Assembly (NCBI GenBank): GCA_036398215.1
Contig: DASWHK010000082.1
Coordinates: 1 to 27,712, forward strand
Direction of reading: 5' to 3'
DNA: 27,712 nt
Origin: DASWHK01 sp036398215
Lineage (GTDB): Bacteria > Acidobacteriota > UBA890
In this document: positions 15,677 through 23,097 of the stretch, piece by piece
Layout: the number at the start of each line of letters is the position of its first letter
Numbering within the stretch: the stretch's first letter is position 1
Notes under the pieces: generated by a model
What the model was told of the DNA's origin: nothing
Databases searched by the model: none
What the model saw: only the letters and a program-made list of their open reading frames with translations
Made by a program: the position numbers and the translations under genes

Positions 15677-15747
15677 GCCCGACCTGCCCAACGGGTCGTC
15701 GCGGGCCAGCGCGCTCGCGCAGGCGTGACCCGTTGTAAGCGTCGGGC
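15677..15747 (+). other. Large two-part hairpin between cobU and the adenosyltransferase gene
   Basis: Nested perfect arms: GCCCGAC (15677-15683) pairs with GTCGGGC (15741-15747), and CAACGGGTC (15689-15697) pairs with GACCCGTTG (15727-15735). The two stems are separated by symmetric 5-base internal loops (CTGCC and TAAGC). The 29-base apical part is GC-rich and may fold further. There is no T-run after it. It could be a transcript-stabilising or processing element, or a factor-dependent terminator separating cobU from pduO. Confidence 0.6.
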
Positions 15748-15774
15748 CTGAAAATCTGATACGAGGAGGAGCGG

Positions 15775-16338
15775 ATGCCCCGGTTGACGAGGCTGTATAC
15801 GAGGAAGGGCGACCGCGGCGACACGGCGCTCGCCAGCGGCACCCGCGTTGCCAAGGACTCGCCGCGCGTCGAGGCCTACGGGGCCGTCGACGAGCTCAAC
15901 GCCCAGATCGGCGTCGTGCTCGCCGGTGCCGTCTGCGAGCGGCTGGCGGCGACGCTCGCCGGCGTCCAGAACCGGCTCTTCGACCTTGGCGCCGACCTGG
16001 CGACGCCGGCGAGCGACAATCCGCCGTTCGAGGTGCCGCGCATCGAGGCAAGGCACGTCGAGGCGCTCGAGGAGCTCATCGACGAGCTCAACGAGGCCGT
16101 CGGGCCGCTCGAGAACTTCATCCTGCCGGGTGGCTCGCCGGCGGCGGCGGCGTTGCACCTGGCGCGGACGATCTGCCGCCGCGCCGAGCGCCGGCTCACC
16201 ACGCTGCACCGCGAAGGCGACGTGAACGAGCAGGCGATGGCGTACCTGAACCGCCTTTCGGACGCCCTCTTCGTCATGTCCCGCCTCGAGAACCTCGAGG
16301 CCGGCGTCGCCGAGCCGCTGTGGAAGCCCGGCGAGTAG
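15775..16338 (+). CDS. pduO: PduO-type ATP:cob(I)alamin adenosyltransferase
   Basis: 187 residues. It transfers the adenosyl group of ATP to cob(I)alamin or cobinamide, giving the coenzyme form. Family motifs: LYTRKGDRGDTALASGTRVAKDS (residues about 7-29, ATP-binding), RVEAYGAVDELNAQIG (31-46), FILPGGSPAAAALHLARTICRRAERR (about 116-142) and AMAYLNRLSDALFVMSRLEN near the C-terminus. All key Arg/Asp/Asn positions of the type appear present. A strong GGAGG Shine-Dalgarno sequence precedes ATG 15775. It is separated from cobU by 112 bp holding a large hairpin and perhaps a weak promoter (TTGTAA 15733-15738, TGATAC 15757-15762). It may equally be named cobO-like or mmaB. Confidence 0.93.
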   Translation: MPRLTRLYTRKGDRGDTALASGTRVAKDSPRVEAYGAVDELNAQIGVVLAGAVCERLAATLAGVQNRLFDLGADLATPASDNPPFEVPRIEARHVEALEELIDELNEAVGPLENFILPGGSPAAAALHLARTICRRAERRLTTLHREGDVNEQAMAYLNRLSDALFVMSRLENLEAGVAEPLWKPGE

Positions 16339-16518
16339 AGGCGCGGGTGCAGCCGGCGGCGTCCGAGACAAGGCGCTCGAGGAGTCCGGTAACCGAGGAA
16401 TTGTCGCAGCTACGCGTGCCGCGCTGCGGGCGACCGGATTGCTGGAATGTAGCTGATGACGGTCAACAGCGATCAATTCTAGCTAAGATTGCTTTTAGGT
16501 CTTTAAAGCACCTGAAAA

Positions 16519-16548
16519 TTGACCTACTGTTGCGGGGAGTGTTGATAA
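16519..16548 (+). promoter_or_regulatory. Probable promoter for the coiled-coil small protein
   Basis: TTGACC (16519-16524), an 18-base spacer, then TGATAA (16543-16548), inside the AT-richest patch of this half of the window (about 16470-16560). Just upstream TTTTAGGT and ACCTGAAAA (16493-16518) form an imperfect inverted repeat that could be a regulator site. The rest of the gap 16339-16624 shows nothing coding. Confidence 0.5.
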
Positions 16549-16560
16549 GAATAGCCGCTG

Positions 16561-16596
16561 CTGTCGATCCTTGATGTATCCTTCAAGGATCGACAG
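16561..16596 (+). other. 14-bp perfect stem-loop in the leader of the small protein gene
   Basis: CTGTCGATCCTTGA (16561-16574) and TCAAGGATCGACAG (16583-16596) are exact inverse complements around the 8-base loop TGTATCCT. It ends 28 bases before the ATG at 16625 and would sit at the 5' end of the transcript from the promoter just upstream. No T-run follows, so a leader hairpin or protein-binding site is more likely than a terminator. Confidence 0.65.
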
Positions 16597-16624
16597 GAGT
16601 CCGTGTGACTTCAAGGGGCCCCAA

Positions 16625-16978
16625 ATGGGTGAGGGAAGAGGCAAGCTCGAAGCGCTCATCGCCGATCTCGAGGCGAAGAAGGCGGAGCTCAGCAAGCTCA
16701 TCGAGGAGTACGAGCTGATGCTTCCCCATCTGACCAGCGCCCGCGAAGCCCTCGACCAGGCGGGGATCAAGGACACCGGGCCGAGGGCGGCGCAGCCGAG
16801 CGCGCCACAGCCTGCTGCCGCCGCGCCGCCGCCGCCGCCGCCTCCTCCTCCTCCCGCTCCTCCCAAGTCCGCGAAGCCGCAGCCGGCCGAAGAGCCCGCC
16901 GCCGCAGCGCCGGCCCGACGCTCGATCGCCTCGCTGGTCGCCGAAGAAGAGGCCGCAGGAGACGAGGCCACGCATTGA
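16625..16978 (+). CDS. Small coiled-coil and proline-rich protein, function unknown
   Basis: 117 residues, not recognised as a named family. Residues 1-45 are charged and heptad-like (KLEALIADLEAKKAELSKLIEEYELM), predicting a coiled coil. Residues 54-97 are Ala/Pro-rich with an unbroken run of ten prolines (68-77) and Lys/Pro pairs. The C-terminus carries a short helix, RRSIASLVAEEEA. There is no signal peptide or membrane helix, so it is presumably cytoplasmic. The start ATG 16625 follows AAGGGG at 7 bases; an upstream in-frame TTG at 16571 would put the leader hairpin inside the gene and is less likely. It stands alone between the B12 locus and the 17163-20994 operon. Confidence 0.7.
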   Translation: MGEGRGKLEALIADLEAKKAELSKLIEEYELMLPHLTSAREALDQAGIKDTGPRAAQPSAPQPAAAAPPPPPPPPPPAPPKSAKPQPAEEPAAAAPARRSIASLVAEEEAAGDEATH

Positions 16979-17162
16979 CCGGTTGCACCGCCGTGGGCCC
17001 TTGTCTAGCAGGCCGGTGAAACGGGGTAGTGCGCAAAGTACTCGCGCGTCCAGGCAGGAGAGCGCGACGTGCCGCGCCCGCTGCCGCACAGGAGCGATAC
17101 GCGATCAGGGATAGACTGTACCCGTCGCTCCCGCCGACCGGAGGCTCCCGAGAGCGCCATCG

Positions 17163-18065
17163 ATGAGAATCGCCCGGCCCGCAACCCGCCCGATCGCCGC
17201 CGGCGGCTTCCGCCAGCGGGCGTTCGAAGCCGTTTGTTTGCTGCTGGTGGCCGCCTGCTGCCTGGTGCTGGCCTGGACGCAGGAGCGGGGCAACGATCTG
17301 CTCACCCTCGAATCGGGCGCCGTCGTCGTTGCCAGCAGCAGCGAGTATGATGCCTGGCCGGCGCTGGCGCTTCTCGATGACAACGGCCACACCGGCTGGG
17401 CCAGCCGGCGAGGCCTGCCGGCGCCGCATACGATCGTCATCGAGCTGCCGCAACGCTTCGCGCTCGAGTCCATCGGCTTCGACAACACGCGCACCCAGGA
17501 GATCGACTATCCGGGGATCTCGGCCCGCGACGTGGAGATCTGGGTGTCGACGATCTCCGCTGCCGACGGCTTCGTCCGCGTCGCCACCATCGAGGCGTCG
17601 CAAGGCGGACGGGAGCATTTCTCCCTACCACGGCGCAGCGAGGCCCGCTGGATCAAGCTGATGGTGCTCTCGAACTGGGGCAACGAAGAGTTCACCGAGA
17701 TCATGGAGCTGGAGGCCTATGGCGCGCCGGTGGGCGGCGTCGAGGAGGTCGTCCGCGTCGCCGGAACCTACGCCACCAACTTCGGACCGCTCGTTCTGCA
17801 GCAATCCGGGGACCGCGTCCGCGGCTGCTACGATGGCGGCGCGGCGAGCATCAGCGGTCTCCTCGATGGACGCCTCATGCGGGTGCGCTGGCAGGAACGA
17901 AGGGGCTCCGGAAGCGCGCTGCTGGCGCTGTCGTCCGGCGGCGAGCTTCTTAATGGACTCTGGTACGAGGGCTCGGAACTGCGCGGCACCTGGCAGGGCC
18001 GCCGCGACGCCGATGATCCGCAGCCGCCCTGCGAGATCGACGCGGCGCCCTGGTCCGAGGAGTGA
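17163..18065 (+). CDS. Membrane-anchored protein with discoidin (F5/8 type C)-like domain
   Basis: 300 residues. A basic N-terminus and one hydrophobic stretch (about 21-38, FEAVCLLLVAACCLVLAW) predict an uncleaved anchor or signal peptide, exporting the rest. Residues about 48-188 look like a galactose-binding jelly roll of the F5/8C group: a defined ALLDDNGHTGWASRRG loop, HTIVIELPQRFALESIGFDNT, DVEIWVSTISAADGFVRVATIE, ARWIKLMVLSNWGNEEFTEIMELEAYG. The remaining C-terminal part (about 195-295: VAGTYATNFGPLVLQQSGDRVRGCY...LNGLWYEGSELRGTWQG) is a beta-rich repeat with Gly-Thr-Tyr/Trp motifs seen in lipocalin-like extracellular domains. It probably binds a carbohydrate or surface partner. The stop overlaps the next gene (GTGA), so they are likely coupled. 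Confidence 0.7.
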   Translation: MRIARPATRPIAAGGFRQRAFEAVCLLLVAACCLVLAWTQERGNDLLTLESGAVVVASSSEYDAWPALALLDDNGHTGWASRRGLPAPHTIVIELPQRFALESIGFDNTRTQEIDYPGISARDVEIWVSTISAADGFVRVATIEASQGGREHFSLPRRSEARWIKLMVLSNWGNEEFTEIMELEAYGAPVGGVEEVVRVAGTYATNFGPLVLQQSGDRVRGCYDGGAASISGLLDGRLMRVRWQERRGSGSALLALSSGGELLNGLWYEGSELRGTWQGRRDADDPQPPCEIDAAPWSEE

Positions 18066-19600
18066 TCCCGGCCGGGGACGGCAACCGAGACCGCCGCCTC
18101 CTCGGCGCCGTCTTGCTGGCCGCCGCCGTCGCTTCGCTGGTCGCCGCCTGGCCGTCGCTGGGGGCCGGCTTCCAGAGCGACGATTTCCGCTGGCTCTGGC
18201 ACGCGCGCTTCGACGGGCCGGGCGACCTGGCGCGGATCTTCCGCGAGACGCTGGGCTTCTACCGGCCTTTCACGGCCCTGCTGTGGGCCTTCGACCTGGC
18301 GGTGGCGGGGCCGCGGCCGCTGGCCTTCTCGCTCACCAACCTGGGGCTGCACGTGCTGGTCCTCGGCTTGTTCGCCGGCGTCGGCGCCCGCCTGAGCGGC
18401 GACCGCAGGGTCGCGGCCGCCGCCGTCGCTCTGGCCGCCCTCAGCTATCACTACAGCGTCAACGCGATCGTCTGGATCAGCGGCCGCGGCGCCTTGCTCG
18501 CCACCGCCGCCGCCCTCGCCTGCCTCTGGCTCTGGGACCGCTGGTGCCGCGGCGAGGCGGGCATCGGCGCCTACGCCGGCGCCTGTGCTTCGCTGGCCGT
18601 CGCCCTCGGCTCCTACGAGGCGGTCGCCGGCCTGCCGCTGCTGATGCTACTGATGGTCCGCTGGCGGGGTGGGCGCCCCCTGGCCGGGGCGGCCGGACCC
18701 CTCGCGCTGGCGATCGTGTACCTGGTTGCGCGCCTGGCGGTCGGCGCCCGGCAGCCGTGGGCGCCGGGGCAGGGCTATGGCTACGAGCTGGCGGCGGTGG
18801 CTCCCAACCTCCTCGAGTACGCCGGCCGGGTGGCGACGGCGGGCGCCATCGTCGTGGCGCTGCTGCTGATCGCGGCGGTTCCGGTGGGCGCCGCCGCCCG
18901 GGTGGCGCGCTCGGCGCTCGACGGGGGCCTTGGCGTGGCGCGCATCGGCGGCGCCTGGTTCCTGATCGGCATCGCCCCGGCGCTGCCGGTGCCGAGCCGC
19001 TCCAGCCTGTATGTGTACTTCGCGGCGCTCGGCGCGCACCTGGTCATGGGGGCGGCCGCCGTGGCGGGCGCCACGACCCTGTGGCGGGCCCAGCGAGTTG
19101 CGGCAGGCGCTGTGGCCGGGCTGCTCGCCTTGATCGTGCTGATCGCCTGGCCCCTGTTCGCCTGGGACCGCAACCTGCGGCTGGTGCGCCAAGGGCGGCT
19201 GGCGAGCGCGGCGATCGACGACATGCGGCGGCTGGTCGCTGACCCGGCGCTGAGCGAGTGCCTCGTGCTGATCGACGATCCGCGGGCGCAGCCCAACCTG
19301 CATGCCGCCTTCGGCAACGACCTGCGCTGGCTCGGCGCCCACGTCTATGGGGAAACCCCCTCGGACCGCATCGTCTACGAAACCGGCCAGGAGCCGGGAG
19401 CTCCCGATCAGGGACCCCCCGCAGTTGGCGAAGGTCCGGCGGCGCGTGGTCAGGCCCCGCAGCTCGTGACCCCGGCCCTGGAAAGTTGTGCCCGCCGCCG
19501 GTTTTTTCGCTTCGTTCCCGACCCTGCGTCGGCCCGGGAGGGGAGCCTGCAGCCGGAATCCGGCGCCGGCAGCTCCGGGGAAAGGGCGCCGATCCGATGA
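18062..19600 (+). CDS. Polytopic membrane protein resembling GT-C glycosyltransferases
   Basis: 512 residues. Roughly nine to ten membrane helices between about 12 and 375. After the first helix comes the acidic FQSDDFRWLW (about 38-47), placed like the catalytic acidic motif of GT-C enzymes (PMT/ArnT-like) that use lipid-linked sugars; YRPFTALLWAFDL and SYHYSVNAIVWISGRGALLATAAALACLWLW are typical of such families in TPR/O-mannosyl-type proteins. A soluble tail (about 385-512) ends in a Pro/Gly-rich low-complexity segment. Start GTG 18062 overlaps the upstream stop and its end overlaps the amidase ATG (ATGA). Donor and acceptor are unknown; a non-enzymatic membrane protein is not excluded. 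Confidence 0.65.
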   Translation: MIPAGDGNRDRRLLGAVLLAAAVASLVAAWPSLGAGFQSDDFRWLWHARFDGPGDLARIFRETLGFYRPFTALLWAFDLAVAGPRPLAFSLTNLGLHVLVLGLFAGVGARLSGDRRVAAAAVALAALSYHYSVNAIVWISGRGALLATAAALACLWLWDRWCRGEAGIGAYAGACASLAVALGSYEAVAGLPLLMLLMVRWRGGRPLAGAAGPLALAIVYLVARLAVGARQPWAPGQGYGYELAAVAPNLLEYAGRVATAGAIVVALLLIAAVPVGAAARVARSALDGGLGVARIGGAWFLIGIAPALPVPSRSSLYVYFAALGAHLVMGAAAVAGATTLWRAQRVAAGAVAGLLALIVLIAWPLFAWDRNLRLVRQGRLASAAIDDMRRLVADPALSECLVLIDDPRAQPNLHAAFGNDLRWLGAHVYGETPSDRIVYETGQEPGAPDQGPPAVGEGPAARGQAPQLVTPALESCARRRFFRFVPDPASAREGSLQPESGAGSSGERAPIR

Positions 19601-20994
19601 TCGAGATCGCCGAGCTCTCGGCGTCCGAGATGCGCCGGTTGGTGGCCCAGCGCGAGCTGTCTCCGGTGGAGATCGTCGAGGCCTGCCTGCGGCGGATCGA
19701 GCGCCACAACGGCACGCTCAACGCCGTGGTGACGGTCAACGAGCGCGCCCTCGACGAGGCGCGCGAAGCCGAAAAGGAGCTGGCGGCCGGCCGCGCCGGG
19801 GTCCTCTGCGGGATTCCCGTGGGCATCAAGGACGTCACCCCGACGGCCGGCCTGCGCACCACCTACGGCTCGCCGCTGTACGCCGACCACGTCCCCGATA
19901 CCGATGCGCTGGTCGTGCAGCGGCTGAAGAGCGCCGGCGCGATCATCCTCGGCAAGACCAACGCCCCGGAGTTCGCCACCGGCGGGCACACCTACAACGA
20001 GGTCTTCGGGGTTACCCGTAACCCCTGGAACCCGGAGCTGAGCGCCGGCGGCTCGACCGGCGGCGGCGCTGCCGCCCTGGCGGCGGGGATGATCGGGCTC
20101 GCCGAGGGAACGGACCTGGGGGGCTCGTTGCGTATCCCGGCGTCCTTCTGCGGGGTTGTCGGCCTGCGGCCGTCGCCGGGGCTGGTGCCGACCTGGCCCA
20201 ACGAGCTGCTCTGGGACGACATGCAGGTCACCGGCGGCATGGCGCGCACCGCCGAGGACGTGGCGCTGATGCTGGCGGCCGTCGCCGGCCCGAGCCGCAT
20301 CGCGCCGCTGCGCCAGCCCGTCGACGGGCGCGATTTCGTCGAGGTCGTGCGGCGGGGCATGCCGGAGGGCACGCGGCTGGCCTACTGTGCCGCCCTCTCT
20401 GGGATCGGCATCGACGAGGAGATCCAGACGATCTGCCGCGGCGCCGCCTTCGAGCTGGCGCAGATGGGCGCTGCGGTCGAGGAGATCGAGCTCGACCTGT
20501 CGTACGCTCGCGACGCCTTTCTGGCGATCCGCAGCCTCTGGATGGTGGCGCAGCACCGCTGCCGTCTCGACCGCCTCGGCGAGCTGGGCGCCAACCTGGC
20601 GGCCAACATCCGCGCCGGCCTGGCAGCGACCACCGAGCAGCTCGCCGCCGCCCAGCACGCCCGGGGCCGCCTGTGGGCCGATCTCCACGGCCTGCTCGGC
20701 GTCTACGACTTCCTGCTGACCCCCTGCATGGCTGTGCCGCCGTTCCCGGTCGAGCAGAGCTATCCGACCCACATCGCCGGCCGCGCGATGGCCACCCACA
20801 TCGACTGGGTGGAGCCGACGTTCATCTTGAGCCTCGCGGGCCTGCCCGTCGCCTCGGTGCCCGCCGGCCTCGACGCCCGCGGCCTGCCGGTCGGCATCCA
20901 GGTGCTCGGCGGCCCGCAGAGCGAGGAGTCGGTGCTTGCGGTCGCCGCCGCGATCCAGCAGGTCCGGCCGATCGGCCTGCCGGCAATTGGCTGA
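19597..20994 (+). CDS. Amidase signature family hydrolase
   Basis: 465 residues. The Ser-cisSer-Lys triad is complete: Lys78 (GIPVGIKDV), cis-Ser153 (SAGGSTGGGAAALAAGM) and nucleophile Ser177 (GTDLGGSLRIPASFCGVVGLRPS). The second Ser of the usual GGSSGG is Thr. The family cleaves or transfers amide nitrogen (GatA, indoleacetamide hydrolase, fatty-acid amide hydrolase types); there is no GatB/GatC nearby and overall it resembles stand-alone amidases. The C-terminal TPCMAVPPFPVE and GLPVASVPAGLDARGLPVGIQVLGGPQSEE segments are standard. ATG at 19597 overlaps the preceding stop (ATGA), coupling it to the membrane protein. Substrate unknown; no signal peptide, so cytoplasmic. Confidence 0.88.
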   Translation: MIEIAELSASEMRRLVAQRELSPVEIVEACLRRIERHNGTLNAVVTVNERALDEAREAEKELAAGRAGVLCGIPVGIKDVTPTAGLRTTYGSPLYADHVPDTDALVVQRLKSAGAIILGKTNAPEFATGGHTYNEVFGVTRNPWNPELSAGGSTGGGAAALAAGMIGLAEGTDLGGSLRIPASFCGVVGLRPSPGLVPTWPNELLWDDMQVTGGMARTAEDVALMLAAVAGPSRIAPLRQPVDGRDFVEVVRRGMPEGTRLAYCAALSGIGIDEEIQTICRGAAFELAQMGAAVEEIELDLSYARDAFLAIRSLWMVAQHRCRLDRLGELGANLAANIRAGLAATTEQLAAAQHARGRLWADLHGLLGVYDFLLTPCMAVPPFPVEQSYPTHIAGRAMATHIDWVEPTFILSLAGLPVASVPAGLDARGLPVGIQVLGGPQSEESVLAVAAAIQQVRPIGLPAIG

Positions 20995-21028
20995 GCCTCG
21001 ACCGCTCAGAGAGGGGGTGGCAACGAGA

Positions 21029-21057
21029 TTGACGGCCGGTTTGGCGAGGGATAAAAT
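21029..21057 (+). promoter_or_regulatory. Strong sigma-70-like promoter of the metallopeptidase lipoprotein gene
   Basis: TTGACG (21029-21034), 17 bases, TAAAAT (21052-21057). An inverted repeat GATAAA/TTTATC (21050-21055 and 21062-21067) overlaps the -10, and CTATCGTATTATAG (about 21067-21080) follows, both in a conspicuously AT-rich patch. This is the best promoter match on the plus strand and suggests a regulated transcript about 80-90 bases ahead of the ATG. Confidence 0.65.
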
Positions 21058-21149
21058 AAGATTTATCTATCGTATTATAGTGATTGGGCTGGATGCCGTG
21101 AGGCCCACCGTGGTGGCCACCTCCGCCTCCCGGCCCGGAGGTCCAGGCG

Positions 21150-21965
21150 ATGCGCCCCGCAGCCTTCCGTCGCGCCGTTCTCCGCGGTACGCGGCGCTCG
21201 CGGCTCCTCGCGCTCGCCGCGTGCGCGGCCCTGGGGGCTGCCGCCTGTGGCGGCGGGCCCACGGCGCCCGCATCGAGTGAGCCGCTGACCGAGGGCGCCG
21301 CGACCGCCGACATCCTCTTTTTCTTCGCCACCGGCGACCACGTCGATGCCGATCTCCAGCAGGGCTACCACGATTGGCTAGAGGAGGCGCTCGGCGTGTC
21401 GTTGCCGGGACAGATGGAGTACCGCAAGTACCGGAACCGATCTCATATGGGCGCCATGACCGGCTCTCAGGGGAACGCCTGGGCGAGTCCGGACCCGCCG
21501 GTGGTGCACACCATCTGGCCGCGCGACAACCACGAAACGGTGCACGTGCTGGCGGCCCGCTTCGGGCGCCCGACGGATTTCTTCAACGAGGGCCTGGCCG
21601 TCGCCTTCCAGATGGATCCGGTCTCCGGCGACCTGGTGGCGAAGTGGTCGGGCACGCCGATCCACGACATCGCCGCCCGCCTGCGCCGGCAGGGATCGCT
21701 GCCGGCGCTCGCAACCTGGGTGGAGAGCGGCGCCTTTCGGACTCGTCCGGACGGCGACTCGTATCCCTGCGCCGGCTCCTTCGTGCGCTACCTTATCGAC
21801 ACGTACGGGCTCGCGGCGGTTCGCGATCTGTTCGGGCGGGCCGGCAATCGGGACGATTCTCTGGCGGCGGTGCGCGCCGCCTTCGGCGCCGCCTTCGGGA
21901 TCAGCCTGGAGGAGGCGGAAGCCGGCTGGCATGCCATGCTCGACGGAGGCGCGGTAGCCCGGTGA
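21150..21965 (+). CDS. Lipoprotein with HExxH zinc-metallopeptidase-like domain
   Basis: 271 residues. A twin-basic n-region, hydrophobic core and lipobox (GAAAC, Cys33) predict a lipoprotein. The gluzincin motif is HETVH (128-132) with a third ligand Glu147 in FFNEGLAVAF, fifteen residues on; AGSFVRYLIDTYG (208-220) follows, as in MA-clan peptidase-like proteins. The fold and spacing suggest an active zinc protease acting on the periplasmic or outer face, substrate unknown. ATG 21150 has a good GGAGGT 7 bases upstream. It is probably monocistronic: its own promoter lies upstream and 307 bp of non-coding DNA follows. Confidence 0.75.
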   Translation: MRPAAFRRAVLRGTRRSRLLALAACAALGAAACGGGPTAPASSEPLTEGAATADILFFFATGDHVDADLQQGYHDWLEEALGVSLPGQMEYRKYRNRSHMGAMTGSQGNAWASPDPPVVHTIWPRDNHETVHVLAARFGRPTDFFNEGLAVAFQMDPVSGDLVAKWSGTPIHDIAARLRRQGSLPALATWVESGAFRTRPDGDSYPCAGSFVRYLIDTYGLAAVRDLFGRAGNRDDSLAAVRAAFGAAFGISLEEAEAGWHAMLDGGAVAR

Positions 21966-22272
21966 TCCAGATGAAAGAGGCTGCGAGTTCTTCTCACCGT
22001 GTGCGGGAAGCACAAGGAGAGGGCCCGGGGGCCAATGAAAAAAGCCGCCGCCGATATGCAGGTCACCGCCAGATCGGCGACGCGCCCGCCTACACTCCAT
22101 GCCCGATTGCCCGGCAGCCACAGTGCTCGCACTTTCGCAACCACCCGGAGTGTATTCTCTTTCCTGTGGGCGCCCGCGTTGACGACGTCTCCCGGCAGGC
22201 GGTGAGGCTCGGTCCGGACAGACGAGCGGAAATGCACGTTCCAGACTGAGTCCAAGGTGAGGAAGCTTCCGC
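21966..22272 (+). other. Intergenic stretch before the nucleotidyltransferase gene
   Basis: No convincing gene. It holds CGCCGAT/ATCGGCG inverted arms (22049-22055, 22073-22079) after a short A-run, and the 10-bp palindrome GGAAGCTTCC (22261-22270) lying between a GAGG Shine-Dalgarno-like sequence and the next ATG, where a bound protein or hairpin could control translation. No clear promoter was identified. Confidence 0.4.
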
Positions 22273-22749
22273 ATGACGCTCGAAGAGGCGCAGGATGTGT
22301 TCCACGCCCTGGTTCGGGAGGGCGTCGACTTCATCGTCATCGGGGCGATGGCAATGGCGGCCCAGGGTCTGCCGCGCGCGACGCAAGATCTCGATTTCTT
22401 CGTCGCCCCGACCCGCGAGAACCTCGATGCCCTGAAGCGCGCTCTTGCGAGGCTCTTCAACGATCCGACGGTGGAAGAGATCGATCCCGACGACCTGCTC
22501 GGCGATTATCCCGCCGTCGAGTACATCCCTCCCCATGGACGCTTCTGGATCGATATTCTGACGCGTCTGGGAGAAGCGTTTTCCTGGCAGGACGTGTCGG
22601 CGCAAGCGGAGGAGCTGAAACTGGGGGATCTGGTGGTGCGGGTCGCCACGCCTCGACTCCTGTACGATATGAAAAAGGACACGGTGCGGCTGCAGGATCG
22701 CGCCGACGCCGCTCGCATTCGCGCGGCATTCGACCTCGAGGATTCATGA
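22273..22749 (+). CDS. Nucleotidyltransferase-fold protein (AbiEii/DUF6036-like)
   Basis: 158 residues. The N-terminus reads VDFIVIGAMAMAAQGLPRATQDLDFFVAP: the conserved small-residue turn (IGAMA, about 23-27), R-x-T and the paired metal-binding acids D39 and D41 define the polymerase-beta-like fold. RLFNDPTVEEIDPDDLL, GRFWIDILTRLGEAFSWQDV and a LYDMKKDTVRLQDRADAARI-like helix match the group that includes AbiEii-type toxins and related antitoxin-like NTases. A third acid is plausible at FWIDIL. Its stop overlaps the start of a 73-residue protein (ATGA), so the two form one unit. It could be a toxin modifying tRNA or a small molecule, or the antidote. Cytoplasmic. Confidence 0.78.
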   Translation: MTLEEAQDVFHALVREGVDFIVIGAMAMAAQGLPRATQDLDFFVAPTRENLDALKRALARLFNDPTVEEIDPDDLLGDYPAVEYIPPHGRFWIDILTRLGEAFSWQDVSAQAEELKLGDLVVRVATPRLLYDMKKDTVRLQDRADAARIRAAFDLEDS

Positions 22750-22967
22750 CGGTTCGCAAGTATCGTTCGGTCGCCGAGATGCCCGGCGCGCGACCGCGCC
22801 CTCCTCTCGATCCGGAGAACATCCGTATCGCTTGCGAGCTGAGCGAGCTGGCCTTCGCGCTGCGCCCCTGGCATCTCGAGCCCGGCGTGAGCAAGTTCCG
22901 GTCGCAGGAACAGGCGAACCGGCATCGGGTTGCGCGGGAGCGGCGACAGATCCAAGATCGCGCCTAG
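22746..22967 (+). CDS. Small protein partner of the nucleotidyltransferase
   Basis: 73 residues, basic and mostly helical by composition. It has a motif at each end of similar form: YRSVAEMP (6-13) and FRSQEQANRH (51-60), with a central helix IACELSELAFALRPW. I recall similar short RSVxEMP-type proteins next to NTase genes in other bacteria, but cannot confirm it here. ATG at 22746 overlaps the NTase stop (ATGA), implying coupled translation and a defined protein ratio, as in toxin-antitoxin pairs. A GC hairpin lies at its stop codon. Confidence 0.65.
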   Translation: MTVRKYRSVAEMPGARPRPPLDPENIRIACELSELAFALRPWHLEPGVSKFRSQEQANRHRVARERRQIQDRA

Positions 22968-22974
22968 CGCGATC
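22956..22974 (+). terminator. Hairpin at the end of the two-gene module
   Basis: GATCGCGC and GCGCGATC (22956-22963, 22967-22974) form an 8-bp stem with a CTA loop that includes the TAG stop. No T-run follows, so it is not a classical intrinsic terminator; it may protect the transcript or help Rho-type termination. Confidence 0.4.
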
Positions 22975-23097
22975 AGGGCGTTTCTGGGCGCTAGCTACGA
23001 GGATGCCCCCGATCTCTGGGCCTGGCCTCGCCAATCACCCACGTTCATCCCGGCGCCGCCCCCGATCCTTTGCCCCGCCTCGGCGAGCCGGGTGGCG

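Noticed and set aside
16822..16860. CGC/CCT-repeat run as a possible sequencing artefact or frameshift
   Set aside because: The frame stays open and ends with a sensible helical C-terminus, so the polyproline run is accepted as real coding.
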